DNA from: Methylobacterium gregans
Lineage (GTDB): Bacteria; Pseudomonadota; Alphaproteobacteria; Rhizobiales; Beijerinckiaceae
DNA length: 64,000 nucleotides
Direction of reading: 5' to 3'
Assembly: GCF_022179245.1 (NCBI RefSeq)
Contig: NZ_BPQM01000041.1
Span: 1 to 64,000, forward strand
Positions 9,046 to 18,866 of the stretch are shown in pieces (within the stretch, counting starts at the first letter, position 1; the number at the start of each line of letters is the position of its first letter). Position numbers and translations under genes: made by a program. The notes below the pieces were generated by a model. That model was not told the DNA's origin, made no database searches, and saw only the letters and a program-made list of their open reading frames with translations.

Positions 9046-9240
9046 GCGTTGGTCTCCCTTGAGGATGTCGTGAGCGCGTCCTAGCGGGCGCCGGTGTGTC
9101 CGGGGCCCTACCGGTACAACGCACGGTTCGGCCATACCGTCCCATGCGCCCGCGCACCGACGCCCTGAAAGCGCCCGGACGGTGAACAGATTGATCGCGC
9201 GCCGCCCCCGGGACACAATCGCCGCTCCAGGATCAGAGCC

Positions 9241-10326
9241 GTGACCGATCAGAATCCCCTCCCCGCCCCGGCCCCGCCGCTCAACGTCCTCAATGAGCGT
9301 GCCCGCGAGATCTTCCGGCAGATCGTCGAGAGCTACCTGACGACCGGCGAGCCGGTCGGCTCGCGCAACCTCGCGCGCATCCTGCCGATGGCGCTCTCGC
9401 CCGCCTCGATCCGCAATGTGATGTCGGACCTCGAACATTCCGGGCTGATCTTCGCGCCTCACACCTCGGCCGGTCGCCTGCCGACCGAGCTCGGCCTGCG
9501 CTTCTTCGTCGATGCGATGATGGAGCTCGGCGATGTCGGTCGCGACGAGCAGGAGCGCATCGAGGCGCAGATGCGCGCGGCCGCCTCCGGCCACACCTTC
9601 GAGTCCGCCCTGGCCGAGGCCTCGATCCTGCTCTCGGGCGTCTCGCGCGGGGCCGGCGTGGTCCTCACCACGAAATCGAACGTGCATCTCAAGCACATCG
9701 AGTTCGTGCGGCTCGACCCCGCCCGAGCCCTCGTCGTGCTGGTGTCGAACGACGGCTCGGTGGAGAACCGCCTGCTCGACCTGCCGCCGGGCCTGCCCGC
9801 CGGCGCCCTGCAGGAAGCCTCGAACTACCTCAACGCCCGCCTGCAGGGCCGGACGCTCGGCACCCTGCGCCAGCAGATCGAGACCGAGCGACAGGCGATG
9901 AAGCGCGAGCTCGACGCGATCACCGAGCGCCTAGTCGATGCGGGGCTGGCCACCACGGTCGGCCCCTCCGAGGCGCGCCAGCTCATCGTGCGGGGCCAGG
10001 CGAACCTGCTGGATGATCTGCGGGCCGCCGAGGATCTCGAGCGCATCCGCCTGCTGTTCAACGACTTGGAGACGCAGAAGGACGTGATCGACCTCCTGGC
10101 CCGCGCCGAGGACGGGGACGGCGTGCGAATCTTCATCGGCTCCGAGAACAAGCTGTTTTCGCTCTCCGGTTCCTCGATGATCGCCGCACCCTTTCGCGAC
10201 GGGCAGCAGAAGATCGTCGGCGTGGTCGGCGTGATCGGCCCGACGCGGCTGAACTACGCCCGCATCGTGCCGATGGTCGACTACACCGCCCGAGTGGTCT
10301 CCCGGCTTCTCGACGGACATCGCTGA
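9241..10326 (+). CDS. hrcA: Heat-inducible transcriptional repressor HrcA
   Basis: A 361-residue repressor that binds CIRCE operators of chaperone operons and is kept active by GroEL. The start is GTG 9241. The N-terminal winged helix is seen as [28 protein letters not shown] and [17 protein letters not shown], followed by [22 protein letters not shown]-terminal marks are IFIGSENKL and [17 protein letters not shown]. The usual neighbours grpE and dnaK are absent; downstream is a transporter gene. I find no CIRCE inverted repeat in the 195-bp upstream gap. Confidence 0.95.
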   Translation: MTDQNPLPAPAPPLNVLNERAREIFRQIVESYLTTGEPVGSRNLARILPMALSPASIRNVMSDLEHSGLIFAPHTSAGRLPTELGLRFFVDAMMELGDVGRDEQERIEAQMRAAASGHTFESALAEASILLSGVSRGAGVVLTTKSNVHLKHIEFVRLDPARALVVLVSNDGSVENRLLDLPPGLPAGALQEASNYLNARLQGRTLGTLRQQIETERQAMKRELDAITERLVDAGLATTVGPSEARQLIVRGQANLLDDLRAAEDLERIRLLFNDLETQKDVIDLLARAEDGDGVRIFIGSENKLFSLSGSSMIAAPFRDGQQKIVGVVGVIGPTRLNYARIVPMVDYTARVVSRLLDGHR

Positions 10327-10503
10327 GAACATCCAGGCCGCTCGGCGGGATCGACAGCACATCCCCCTTCAATTCTGCGGCGCGTGACAATGTGCGCGCG
10401 GAATTATCTCCTTGCCCGGCGTCACCCTGGCCGTCCGCCGATTCGGCATGCTACCCCGACCGGCACAAACAGACGGCCCGCGATCGCGGGTCAGGGAGAC
10501 GCC

Positions 10504-11853
10504 ATGTCAGACTCGATCGGGATCGCCCCGTCCGCGGCCGAGGTCGCCGCGGACCGCCGACGCCGCATCAAGGCCATCGTCGGCTCGTCATCGGGCAACC
10601 TGGTCGAGTGGTACGATTTCTACACCTACGCCTTCTTCGCGCTCTACTTCGCGCCTGCCTTCTTCCCGAAGGGCGACCCGACCAGCCAACTCCTGCAGAC
10701 CGCCGGCATCTTCGCGGTGGGATTCTTCATGCGCCCGATCGGCGGCTGGCTGTTCGGCCGCATCGCCGACCGGGTCGGCCGCAAGACCTCGATGGTCATC
10801 TCGGTGCTGATGATGTGCTTCGGCTCGCTGATGATCGGCATCCTGCCGACCTACGAGACGGTCGGCTCGCTCGCCCCCGTCCTGTTGCTCCTCGCCCGCA
10901 TGCTCCAGGGCCTCTCGGTCGGCGGCGAGTACGGCACGAGCGCAACCTACATGAGCGAGGTGGCGATCAAGGGCCATCGCGGCTTCTTCGCCTCGTTCCA
11001 GTACGTCACGCTGATCGGCGGCCAGCTTCTGGCCTCGCTCGTCCTGATCACCATGCAGTCGGTGATGCCCGCCGAGCAGATCACGGCCTGGGGCTGGCGC
11101 ATCCCGTTCTTCATCGGCGCCGCGGCCGCGATCGTGGCGCTCTACCTGCGCCGCTCGCTCGCCGAGACCGGCGGCTCCGACAAGGAGGATGCCGGCACGT
11201 TCAGCGAGCTGTTCAAGCACTGGCGCGCCTTCTGCGTCGTGCTGGCCTACACGGCCGGCGGCTCGCTGGTGTTCTACACTTTCACGACCTACATGCAGAA
11301 GTACCTCGTCAATACCGCGCACATGGACAAGGCGGTCGCCTCGCGCACGATGACGGCGGTTCTGCTGGTCTACATGGCGGTGCAGCCGTTCTTCGGCTGG
11401 CTCTCCGACCGGATCGGCCGCAAGGCCAACATGATCGCCTATAGCGGTCTCGGCACCCTGATGGTGGTGCCGCTGATGACGGCGATCGGCGCGAACCAAG
11501 ACCCCTACGTCGCCTTCGGCCTCATCACCCTCGGGCTACTCGCGGTGAGCTTCTACACGGGCATCTCGGGCATCGTGAAGGCGGAGCTGTTCCCCACGAA
11601 GGTGCGGGCGCTCGGCGTCGGTCTCTCCTACGCGCTGGCCAACGCGACCTTCGGCGGCACGGCCGAGTACGTGGCGCTCTGGTTCAAGGAGAGCGGCATG
11701 GAATCGACGTTCTTCTGGTACGTCACCGGCATGCTGGCCATCGCCTTCGTGGCCTCGCTGCTCATGCCGAACCCCAAGGTCCACGGCTATCTCGACGGCG
11801 CCGGCACCGTCGAGGAGGCCCTCGGCAAAAAGCGCGCCCTGGCCCACGCCTGA
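10504..11853 (+). CDS. MFS transporter, metabolite:H+ symporter (MHS) family
   Basis: A 449-residue membrane protein with about 12 helices. ATG 10504 follows GGGAG at a good distance; the longer frame back to 10384 lacks a signal. MHS marks: [17 protein letters not shown] near residue 30, [17 protein letters not shown] (loop 2-3 motif), [17 protein letters not shown] and [13 protein letters not shown]. The closest described subgroup by motif is KgtP/ShiA/ProP, carrying dicarboxylates, shikimate or betaine with protons; the substrate cannot be read from sequence. Monocistronic and convergent with sodC. Confidence 0.88.
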   Translation: MSDSIGIAPSAAEVAADRRRRIKAIVGSSSGNLVEWYDFYTYAFFALYFAPAFFPKGDPTSQLLQTAGIFAVGFFMRPIGGWLFGRIADRVGRKTSMVISVLMMCFGSLMIGILPTYETVGSLAPVLLLLARMLQGLSVGGEYGTSATYMSEVAIKGHRGFFASFQYVTLIGGQLLASLVLITMQSVMPAEQITAWGWRIPFFIGAAAAIVALYLRRSLAETGGSDKEDAGTFSELFKHWRAFCVVLAYTAGGSLVFYTFTTYMQKYLVNTAHMDKAVASRTMTAVLLVYMAVQPFFGWLSDRIGRKANMIAYSGLGTLMVVPLMTAIGANQDPYVAFGLITLGLLAVSFYTGISGIVKAELFPTKVRALGVGLSYALANATFGGTAEYVALWFKESGMESTFFWYVTGMLAIAFVASLLMPNPKVHGYLDGAGTVEEALGKKRALAHA

Positions 11854-11881
11854 ACAGGTCGCCTCGCGGGCGGAGATCGCC

Positions 11882-11903
11882 GGCCCCGGGCATGCCCGGG
11901 GCC
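11882..11903. terminator. Bidirectional hairpin between MHS transporter and sodC
   Basis: A perfect palindrome with 10-bp arms (GGCCCCGGGC / GCCCGGGGCC) and a 2-base centre, lying between two convergent genes 28 and 10 bases from their stops. The position suggests it terminates both, although the T-run is weak. Confidence 0.6.
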
Positions 11904-11913
11904 GTTCCTGCTC

Positions 11914-12468
11914 CTACTTGATCACCGCGCAGGCGATCCGCGGGCCCGCGCCGCCGATCGGCTGGCTCGCGTGGTCGTCCTCGTTGGCGTGGATGATCAG
12001 TGCGGAGCCGTCGCCGTCCTTCAGGCCGCCCTCGCCGGTCATCGGCGTCTCGCTCGACACCTCGGCGTTGGCCGAGCCGTCCTGCGCCGCGTAGAGGTTC
12101 GGCAGGTCGCCCTCGTCCGGGCCGTCCGGGTTGAGCAGGCCGTGCTTGCTCTGGTCGTGGTTCACGTGGGCCTTGGACTTCTCGAACTTCTCGGTGTCGG
12201 AGCAGTCGCCGACCGCGTGGAAGTGCATCCCGTGCCAGCCGGGGGGCAGGCCCCCGGGCTGGATCGTCACCCGCGCGACCAGGGTGTTGGCCCCGTCGCG
12301 CAGCTTCAGGGTGCCGATGGTCTCGCCCTTGTTGTTCTTGATCTGCGTCTCGTAGGTCTGCGGCTCGGCCGGTTTGGTGGATTCGGCGGGCTTGGCCGGC
12401 TCCTGGGCGAGCGCCGCGGCGGGCACGAGGCCCGCGGCGAGCGCGAGCAGGGGCAGGATGCGTGTCAT
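11914..12468 (-). CDS. sodC: Periplasmic Cu/Zn superoxide dismutase
   Basis: A 184-residue secreted enzyme that dismutates superoxide. The signal peptide is at residues 1-21 (LALAAGLVPAAALA), followed by a short Lys/Pro/Glu linker. Metal ligands are visible: HFHAVGDC (copper His pair and disulfide Cys), HVNHDQSKHG (bridging and zinc His), a following Asp, IIHANEDDH (copper His), and GPRIAC with the second disulfide Cys. Length and motif order match bacterial SodC. Transcribed alone; GAGAG is a plausible ribosome site before ATG 12468. Divergent from tlyA. Confidence 0.94.
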   Translation of the reverse strand: MTRILPLLALAAGLVPAAALAQEPAKPAESTKPAEPQTYETQIKNNKGETIGTLKLRDGANTLVARVTIQPGGLPPGWHGMHFHAVGDCSDTEKFEKSKAHVNHDQSKHGLLNPDGPDEGDLPNLYAAQDGSANAEVSSETPMTGEGGLKDGDGSALIIHANEDDHASQPIGGAGPRIACAVIK

Positions 12469-12554
12469 GCGATGGCTCTCCTCTCGGTGCCGGGCTAGTT
12501 AGGCCGACTTGGTCGCCCCGACAGGGCGCACGAACACGCAGGTAGCAAGGGACG

Positions 12555-13307
12555 ATGACGGGCGAGCGCCTCCGGGCGGACCGTTTCCTGGTGGAGCACG
12601 GGCATTTCGAGAGCCGGGCGCGGGCGCAGGCCGCGATCGCGGCGGGACTCGTGCGCGTGGACGGCCGCGTGCTCGCCCGCGCCTCCGAGCCGATCCCGGC
12701 CGGGGCCCGGGTCGAGGCCGAGGCGCCGCACCCCTACGTTTCCCGCGGCGGCCTCAAGCTTGAGGCGGCACTCGACACGTTCCGACTCGATCCGGCGGGC
12801 CGCGCCGCCCTCGATGTCGGCGCCTCGACGGGCGGCTTCACCGATCTGCTGCTGCGACGGAGCGCTTCCGTGGTCCACGCCGTCGATGTCGGGCGCGACC
12901 AGCTCCACGCCTCGCTGCGCGCCGATCCGCGTGTCTCGTGCCGCGAGGGCACTGATATCCGGGCACTCGAAGGCCCGCTCGATCCGGTACCCGATCTCTG
13001 CGGGATCGACGTCAGCTTCATCGCGCTGCGCCTCGTCCTGCCGGCGGTGGCGAACCTCCTCGCGCCGCGGGCGGATCTCGTCGCGCTGATCAAGCCGCAG
13101 TTCGAGGCGGGCCGGGCCCGGGTCGGGCGCGGCGGCATCGTGCGCGACCCGGCCGTGCACGATGCGGTCTGCGCCGAGGTGCGGGCCGCCCTCGAAGGCC
13201 TCGGCTTCGCGATCCTCGGCCTCCTGCCGTCTCCGATCCAGGGCGGCGACGGCAACACCGAATTCCTGGTCGGCGCCCGCCGGCCGGCCTTGAGAGACAC
13301 GACATGA
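12555..13307 (+). CDS. TlyA family rRNA (cytidine-2'-O)-methyltransferase
   Basis: A 250-residue protein with an N-terminal S4 RNA-binding domain (RADRFLVEHGHFESRARAQ...VRVDGRVL, residues 5-60) and a FtsJ-like Rossmann methyltransferase domain (YVSRGGLKLEAAL, ALDVGASTGGFTDLLL, HAVDVGRDQL, LIKPQFEAGR). In mycobacteria TlyA modifies 16S and 23S rRNA; older annotations call it hemolysin A. In alphaproteobacteria it usually follows dxs; here it is alone at the 5' end of a pair, overlapping the next methyltransferase gene by ATGA. Confidence 0.92.
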   Translation: MTGERLRADRFLVEHGHFESRARAQAAIAAGLVRVDGRVLARASEPIPAGARVEAEAPHPYVSRGGLKLEAALDTFRLDPAGRAALDVGASTGGFTDLLLRRSASVVHAVDVGRDQLHASLRADPRVSCREGTDIRALEGPLDPVPDLCGIDVSFIALRLVLPAVANLLAPRADLVALIKPQFEAGRARVGRGGIVRDPAVHDAVCAEVRAALEGLGFAILGLLPSPIQGGDGNTEFLVGARRPALRDTT

Positions 13308-14563
13308 GCGAGACCGTCACGATCAGCCGTCTGGGCGCGCGCGGCGACGGCATTGCCGAGGACGGCACGCCGGTGGCCGGCGCCCTGCCGGGCGAGCGGG
13401 TCGCGATCCGCCGCGAGGGCGGGCGCGGGGTGCTGGAGGCAGTCGAGGCGGCCTCTCCCGACCGGATCGAGCCGTTCTGCCCCTATTACGGTCGCTGCGG
13501 CGGCTGCGCGACGCAGCATATCGCCCGCGAGCCCTACGCGGCCTGGAAACGGGGCTTGCTCGCCCAGGCCCTGTCGCAGGCGGGGCTCCCGGTCGAGCCC
13601 GGGGCGCTGATCGATGCGCACGGGGACGGGCGCCGCCGGATCACGCTCCACGTGCGCGAGCGCGACGGCCGGGCTGAGGCCGGGCTGATGGCCGCGCGCA
13701 GCCACGACCTCGTGGCGATCGACCATTGCCCGATCACCGTGCCGGCGCTTCACCCGGCCCCGGCGATCGCGCGGGCGCTCAGCGCGCCCCTCGGCCACGG
13801 CCGCAAGCCCCTCGACGTCGCCGTGACCGCGACCGAGCCGGGACTCGATGTGGACATCCGCGGGCACGGCCCGGTCGCCCCGGGCGTGCGCGCGGTCCTG
13901 GTGCGGCTGGCGGAGGAGCTTCGCCTCGCGCGGCTCTCGCTGCACGGCGACGTGGTGGTGGAGCGCACGCCCCCGAGCGTCCCGTCCGGCCCCGCCCGGC
14001 TCTACCCGCCGCCGGGGGGCTTCCTCCAGGCGACCGCGGCCGGCGAGGCCGCGCTGACCGCCCTGGTTCTCGACGCTCTCCCGAAGAAGGTGCGCCGCGC
14101 GGCCGACCTCTTCGCCGGGTGCGGGCCGTTCAGCCTCGCGATGGCGCGGACGTGCGACGTCCATGCGGTGGAGGGCGAGGCCGCGCCGCTCGCCGGTCTC
14201 GACCGGGCCTTCCGCGCCCAGAGCGGGCTGCATCGGCTCACCCACGAGCGCCGGGACCTGTTCCGCCGTCCGCTGCTCGCCCACGACCTCAACGCCTTCG
14301 ACGCGGTGGTGCTCGACCCGCCCCGGGCCGGCGCCCAGGCGCAGGTGCACCAGCTCGCCGAATCGCGGGTGCCGCTCGTCGTGGGTGTGGCCTGCGATGC
14401 CGGCACCTTCGCGCGCGACGCCGCGACCCTGGTTGCGGGCGGCTACAGCCTGGACGCGGTCACGCCCGTGGACCAGTTCCGGTATTCGGGCCATCTCGAG
14501 ATGGTCGGCGTATTCCGCCGTACAGTCGAGCGGCGGAAGCCCGGCCTGCGCCGCCCGCGCTGA
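13304..14563 (+). CDS. TrmA/RlmD-like class I SAM-dependent RNA uracil-5-methyltransferase
   Basis: A 419-residue enzyme of the RumA/TrmA family. It has a short TRAM-like N-terminus (VTISRLGARGDGIAEDG), the iron-sulfur motif FCPYYGRCGGC with Cys near 59, 65 and 68 plus a fourth Cys in DHCPITV, the SAM motif DLFAGCGPFSL, VVLDPPRAGA, and a catalytic region VACDAGTFARD, where the nucleophilic Cys precedes the TxARD motif. The C-terminus FRYSGHLEMVGVF is typical. The target is probably a uracil in 23S rRNA, but TrmA-type and RlmD-type enzymes cannot be separated here. Translation is coupled to tlyA (ATGA). Confidence 0.88.
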   Translation: MSETVTISRLGARGDGIAEDGTPVAGALPGERVAIRREGGRGVLEAVEAASPDRIEPFCPYYGRCGGCATQHIAREPYAAWKRGLLAQALSQAGLPVEPGALIDAHGDGRRRITLHVRERDGRAEAGLMAARSHDLVAIDHCPITVPALHPAPAIARALSAPLGHGRKPLDVAVTATEPGLDVDIRGHGPVAPGVRAVLVRLAEELRLARLSLHGDVVVERTPPSVPSGPARLYPPPGGFLQATAAGEAALTALVLDALPKKVRRAADLFAGCGPFSLAMARTCDVHAVEGEAAPLAGLDRAFRAQSGLHRLTHERRDLFRRPLLAHDLNAFDAVVLDPPRAGAQAQVHQLAESRVPLVVGVACDAGTFARDAATLVAGGYSLDAVTPVDQFRYSGHLEMVGVFRRTVERRKPGLRRPR

Positions 14564-14625
14564 ACCAGGGATTTACTGATATCGATCCCGTGGTAGACTT
14601 GCCTCGTCCTCGACGGAGGTCCGCC

Positions 14626-14898
14626 ATGCCCCTCGCTCGCCCGACGCTTCCGGTCGCCCTGCTGCTCGCCGGCCTGCCCATTTCGGCACTGGCACAGGCA
14701 CAAGCTCCCGACCTCACGGGGACTGGCGGCGGTCCCACGACCACGATCACCGCGCCCTACACCAACCGGGAGGGCGTGACGAAGCCGCCGGGCGCGGCGC
14801 TCGGCCCCCGCGACATGTCCTCGGCCGCAGCAGAGCGCCGAGAAGAGCGCGTGATCGATCGCATCGAGAACAGCATCTGCACCGGCTGCGAGGATTGA
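14626..14898 (+). CDS. Small secreted protein with C-terminal CxxC
   Basis: A 90-residue protein that I do not recognise. ATG 14626 has a strong ribosome site, GGAGGT, 5 bases upstream. The signal peptide is LPVALLLAGLPISALAQA (residues 8-25). The mature part is hydrophilic, with TTTITAPYTNREGVTKPPGA and a charged helix (AAAERREERVIDRIENS) ending CTGCED. The terminal CxxC could bind metal or heme or form a disulfide. Confidence 0.7.
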   Translation: MPLARPTLPVALLLAGLPISALAQAQAPDLTGTGGGPTTTITAPYTNREGVTKPPGAALGPRDMSSAAAERREERVIDRIENSICTGCED

Positions 14899-14999
14899 GC
14901 GCGCGCCGGTCGATCCCTGCCGGCGCCGGGGGTCTCACTCTCCCCCACGACGGCACGGGGGCTTCATAGGTCCCCGGCCTGATCGACCGAAAAGCCGCC

Positions 15000-17900
15000 T
15001 CACGCCGGCTCGGCGCCCTCCAGATAGTCGCTCGGCGCCCGCACCGGCGCGCTGCGCAGCAGCGTGTAGAGGAAGGGCACGAAGAGCAGGGTCGCGGGCG
15101 TGCCGAAGGCGATGCCCCCCATCACCGCGCGGGCGAGCGCCGCGTTCTGCTCGCCGCCCTCGCCGGTGCCGAGCGCCATCGGGATCAGTCCGAGGAACAT
15201 CGCTCCCGCCGTCATCAGAACCGGGCGCAGGCGCGTGTCGCCCGCGAGCAGCGCCGCCTCGGCGGCCGAGCAGCCCGTGGCCTCCCGGTGCTCGCGCGCG
15301 AAGGTGACGAGCAGGATCGAGTTCGCGGACGCGATGCCCACCGACATGATCGCCCCGAACAGCGAGGGAATCGAGAAGCTCGTGCCCGTGACGAAGAGGC
15401 TGAAGACGATGCCGCAGAAGGCGAGCGGGAGCGCGAGCAGCACCACGAAGGGATCGCCCCAGCTCTGATAGTTCACCGCCATCAGCAGGTAGACGGCGAC
15501 CAGCGCGATCGAGAGGCCGATGCCGAGCCGGAAGAAGGCCGAATCCATGTTCTCGATCTGGCCGCGCACCGTGATCTTGTCGGGCGCCGGCAGGTTCTTC
15601 TGCTCGTCGTCCACGATCTTCCGGATCTCGGCCGCTACCGAGCCGAGATCGGAATCCTGCACGGAGGCGTAGACGTTGAAGGTCGGCGCGGTGTTGACGT
15701 GGTTGATCACCGTCTGGATGCCCTGCCGGCGGAAGTCGGCCACGCTTGAGAGGAGCGTGAGCACGCCCGGCTGGTCGCCCTCGCCCCGAACCATCAGCGG
15801 CGTGTTGCGCAAGCTCGTCAGCGAGTCGTTGCGGTACTCCGGCGTCTGCACCCAGAGCTGGTAGGGGATGCCGGTCTTCGGGTCCGACCAGAAGTTCGGT
15901 GTGACCTGGAAGGAGCCGGCGAGCGAGACGTTGAGCCCCTGGGCGATCTGCTGCTGCGTCAGGCCGAGTTCCGAGGCGAGACGGCGATCGACGTCCACGA
16001 AGAATTGCGGCGTGCCGACGATCTGGTGCAGGTGCACGTCGACGGCGCCCGGCACTTCCTTGAGACGGCGCACAATGTTCTGGGCGACCGCGAGGTCCTT
16101 CTCGGTGTTGCGGCCGGAGACCTGGATGTCGATCTGCGCCAGCGTGCCGAAATTGAGGATCTGGGTGATGATGTCGGAGGGCTGGGTGTAGACGACGAGG
16201 TCGGGAAAGCGCTCCCGCAGGACCTCCCGCAGGCGCTTGGTGTAGAGCGCCGTCGAGCCGTGACCCTCCTTCAGGCTGATCAGCATCTGGCCGTCATTGT
16301 AGGCCACGAAGGAGCCGTCCGAGAACGCGAAGTTGTAGTTGTTCGAGGGCAGGCCGATATTGTCGAGCACCTGCTCGATCTCACCCTCGGGGATCACCTC
16401 CCGCACCACGCCCTGCACCGCCGCGAAGGTCTGCACGGCGGTCTCGATGCGCATGCCGGGGCGGGTGCGCAGGTGCAGAGTGATCTGGCTCGACGCGACC
16501 TGCGGGAAGTAGTCCCGGCCGACGAAGGTGAAGAGCACGCCCGTCCCGGCGAAGATAAGGCCGACGAAGACGAGCGTGACCACGCGCCGCCGCAGGACCG
16601 CGTGCAGCAGCCCGAGATAGCCGCGGTGGAAGCGACTGAACCGCGCCTCGAACCCGTGCCGGAAGGCGCCGGCCGCCCGAAAGACCGGCCGCCCGACGAG
16701 CCCGAGCGCCCGCCCGATCCGGGTGCGGGGCGGCTCCGTGCCGCCGCCGTGGTGCTGCGCGTATTCCCGCGCCACGAGCACGTCGATCAGCACCGGCACC
16801 AGGGTGCGCGACAGGAGATAGGAGGTCAGCATCGCGAACACGACCGCGAGCGCCTGGGGGGTGAACAGGTAGCGGGGCGTGTCGGCGAGCGCGAAGACCG
16901 AGGTGAAGGCGGCGCAGATCGAGAGCGTCGAGATCAGCGTCGGCTTGGCGATGCTGGCCGCGCCCTCGACCACGGATTTCCGGAAGGGCTCGCCCTCCTC
17001 GAACAGCCGGTAGGTGTTCTCGACCGCGACCGTGGCGTCGTCCACCAGGATGCCGATGGCGAGGGCGAGGCCGCCCAGCGTCATCACGTTGATGGTCTGG
17101 CCGAGCGCGGCCAGCACCGCCAGCGAGGTGAGGATCGAGAGCGGGATCGAGATCAGCACCACCAGCGTCGAGCGCCAGGAGCCGAGGAAGAGCAGGATGG
17201 TGAGACCGGTGAGGCCCGCCGCGATCATCGCCTCGTGCAGCACGCCCTCGATCGCCGCCGTGACGAAGACCGACTGGTCGAAGAGCGGCGTGATCTGCAG
17301 GCCCTCGGGCGCCGCCGCGCGGATCTCCGGCAGCGCCTTCTTGACGTTGTTGACGACGTCAAGCGTCGAGGCGGTGCCGTTCTTGAACACCCGCATCAGC
17401 ACCGACTGGATGCCGTCCGCCCGCACCACGTTGACCTGAGGGGGACCGCCGTCGCGGACCTGGGCGACATCGCGCACCAGCACCGGCTGGCCCGCCACCG
17501 TCTTGATCGGCAGGGTGTTCAGCGCCTCGATGGCGTCGGGCGTGGCGTTGAGCTGGATCGGGTATTGCTGCTCGCCGATCTTTGCGAGGCCGGAGGGGAC
17601 AGTGAGGTTCTGGGCCGTGATCGCGTTGGTGACGTCCAGCGCCGTCAGCCCGAGCGCCTGGAGGGCGTGCAGGTCGAGATCGACCATGATCTGGCGCGGC
17701 GTGCCGCCGAAGGGCGAGGGCAGCGTCGAGCCCGGCACCTGGGTCAGGCGCTGGCGGATGCGGTACTGGGCGTAGTCGTTGACCTTGGTCAGGCTCTCCT
17801 TCGTGGAGGTGAGCGCGAGTTGGATCACCGGCACCGAGGAGGCGGAGAAGCGCAGCACGATCGGCGGCTGAATGCCCGGCGGCATCGCCGCGCGGATCGA

Positions 17901-18242
17901 GTTCATCGCCGAGACGGTCTGGGAGATCGCCAGATCGATGCTGACCGCGTCGTCGAAATAGATCTTCTGGATCGCCGTGCCCTGCAGGGTGGTCGATTCC
18001 ATCCGCTTGATGTTGTTGACGTTGTTGGAGAGCGAGAACTCCGCGTAGGTGGTGACGCGCCGCTCCATCTCGGGCGTCGAGAGGCCCGTATAGGTCCAGA
18101 CCACCACGACGACCGGGATGTCGACGACGGGGAGCACGTCCTTCGGCGTCGTCACGACCGCCGCCGCGCCACCGAGCATCATCAGCACGGCGAGCACGTA
18201 GACGGTGATGCGGAACTTCAGCGCGTACTGAACGAGGCCCAT
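15000..18242 (-). CDS. RND family efflux transporter permease
   Basis: A 1080-residue inner-membrane antiporter of the AcrB/HAE1 superfamily, with helices at about residue 13 and in two blocks (about 340-490 and 880-1060) and two large periplasmic loops. The TM4 proton-relay acids are present (LAIGILVDDATVAVEN). In the TM10 region, where AcrB has a relay Lys in AKNAI, this protein reads SVGIASANSILLV, so the relay differs. There is a hydrophilic central insertion (AREYAQHHGGGTEPPRTR). No periplasmic adaptor or outer-membrane channel gene adjoins it, so the pump must share partners encoded elsewhere. Substrate unknown. Confidence 0.92.
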   Translation of the reverse strand: MGLVQYALKFRITVYVLAVLMMLGGAAAVVTTPKDVLPVVDIPVVVVVWTYTGLSTPEMERRVTTYAEFSLSNNVNNIKRMESTTLQGTAIQKIYFDDAVSIDLAISQTVSAMNSIRAAMPPGIQPPIVLRFSASSVPVIQLALTSTKESLTKVNDYAQYRIRQRLTQVPGSTLPSPFGGTPRQIMVDLDLHALQALGLTALDVTNAITAQNLTVPSGLAKIGEQQYPIQLNATPDAIEALNTLPIKTVAGQPVLVRDVAQVRDGGPPQVNVVRADGIQSVLMRVFKNGTASTLDVVNNVKKALPEIRAAAPEGLQITPLFDQSVFVTAAIEGVLHEAMIAAGLTGLTILLFLGSWRSTLVVLISIPLSILTSLAVLAALGQTINVMTLGGLALAIGILVDDATVAVENTYRLFEEGEPFRKSVVEGAASIAKPTLISTLSICAAFTSVFALADTPRYLFTPQALAVVFAMLTSYLLSRTLVPVLIDVLVAREYAQHHGGGTEPPRTRIGRALGLVGRPVFRAAGAFRHGFEARFSRFHRGYLGLLHAVLRRRVVTLVFVGLIFAGTGVLFTFVGRDYFPQVASSQITLHLRTRPGMRIETAVQTFAAVQGVVREVIPEGEIEQVLDNIGLPSNNYNFAFSDGSFVAYNDGQMLISLKEGHGSTALYTKRLREVLRERFPDLVVYTQPSDIITQILNFGTLAQIDIQVSGRNTEKDLAVAQNIVRRLKEVPGAVDVHLHQIVGTPQFFVDVDRRLASELGLTQQQIAQGLNVSLAGSFQVTPNFWSDPKTGIPYQLWVQTPEYRNDSLTSLRNTPLMVRGEGDQPGVLTLLSSVADFRRQGIQTVINHVNTAPTFNVYASVQDSDLGSVAAEIRKIVDDEQKNLPAPDKITVRGQIENMDSAFFRLGIGLSIALVAVYLLMAVNYQSWGDPFVVLLALPLAFCGIVFSLFVTGTSFSIPSLFGAIMSVGIASANSILLVTFAREHREATGCSAAEAALLAGDTRLRPVLMTAGAMFLGLIPMALGTGEGGEQNAALARAVMGGIAFGTPATLLFVPFLYTLLRSAPVRAPSDYLEGAEPA

Positions 18243-18363
18243 GTCGCTACCGGATCCCGGGCGATGTCCGAGCCCGGCGATTCAACCAGCGATACGATTG
18301 TTTCCGCAGAATGTCCGCCCCCTCGGATGGGGACCGGCCGGGCCCCGTGACGCGGGATCCGCC

Positions 18364-18798
18364 TCAGCCCAGCAGGGCGTCCTTGTCCACGTCCAGGCTC
18401 GCGGCGATCTCGCTAAGCGCCCGGTGCTCGGTCTCCTTGATGCCGCCGGCATCGGCGACATCCGCCGCAATCAGGAAGATGTCCTGGCGCTGCTCGACCG
18501 GGCGGTCGGCCACCGCCTCGACGAGGCGCAAATTCTCGACCCGGCCAGCGCGGGTCTTGGCCCGGGCGATGCCTTCATAGAGTTCCTGCTCGATGCGGAG
18601 GGTGTCGTAGGACTTCTCGAGGATCGGGTTGGCGCGCATGCCAGCGATGGCCGACTCGACCTCCTCCTCGGCGATGTCGCCGTCGGCCACGATCACGTTG
18701 GCCGCGGCCGACACCGCAGCCTCGAGGAATACCGCGTCGCCCGCGTAGGACATGATCGTGCGGCCGAAGCGAAGGATTGCGTCCTGTAGGATGCTCAT
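18364..18798 (-). CDS. TerB family tellurite-resistance-like protein
   Basis: A 144-residue all-helical protein beginning MSILQDAILRFGRTIMSY. The TerB domain covers nearly all of it, with acidic metal-binding clusters VIVADGDIAEEEVE and IAADVADAGGIKETE. TerB proteins bind calcium and act at the membrane in stress responses; many lone copies have no proven link to tellurite. Co-directional with the RND gene, 121 bp upstream of it, but not clearly one operon. Confidence 0.85.
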   Translation of the reverse strand: MSILQDAILRFGRTIMSYAGDAVFLEAAVSAAANVIVADGDIAEEEVESAIAGMRANPILEKSYDTLRIEQELYEGIARAKTRAGRVENLRLVEAVADRPVEQRQDIFLIAADVADAGGIKETEHRALSEIAASLDVDKDALLG

Positions 18799-18866
18799 GC
18801 GGTTCTCCCGCGGTGGAAGGACGGCGATTGTCCCGGCCGAGTCAAGACCCGCAGCCGGGAGACACG

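Noticed and set aside
9046-9240. CIRCE operator before hrcA.
   Set aside because: No TTAGCACTC/GAGTGCTAA-like inverted repeat in the gap.
12734-18350. Long open frames opposite tlyA/RlmD-like and opposite the RND gene (up to 781 codons).
   Set aside because: In DNA of this GC content stop codons are rare on the wrong strand. Their translations are Arg/Gly/Ala-rich with no family similarity, while the opposite strand encodes clear conserved proteins.
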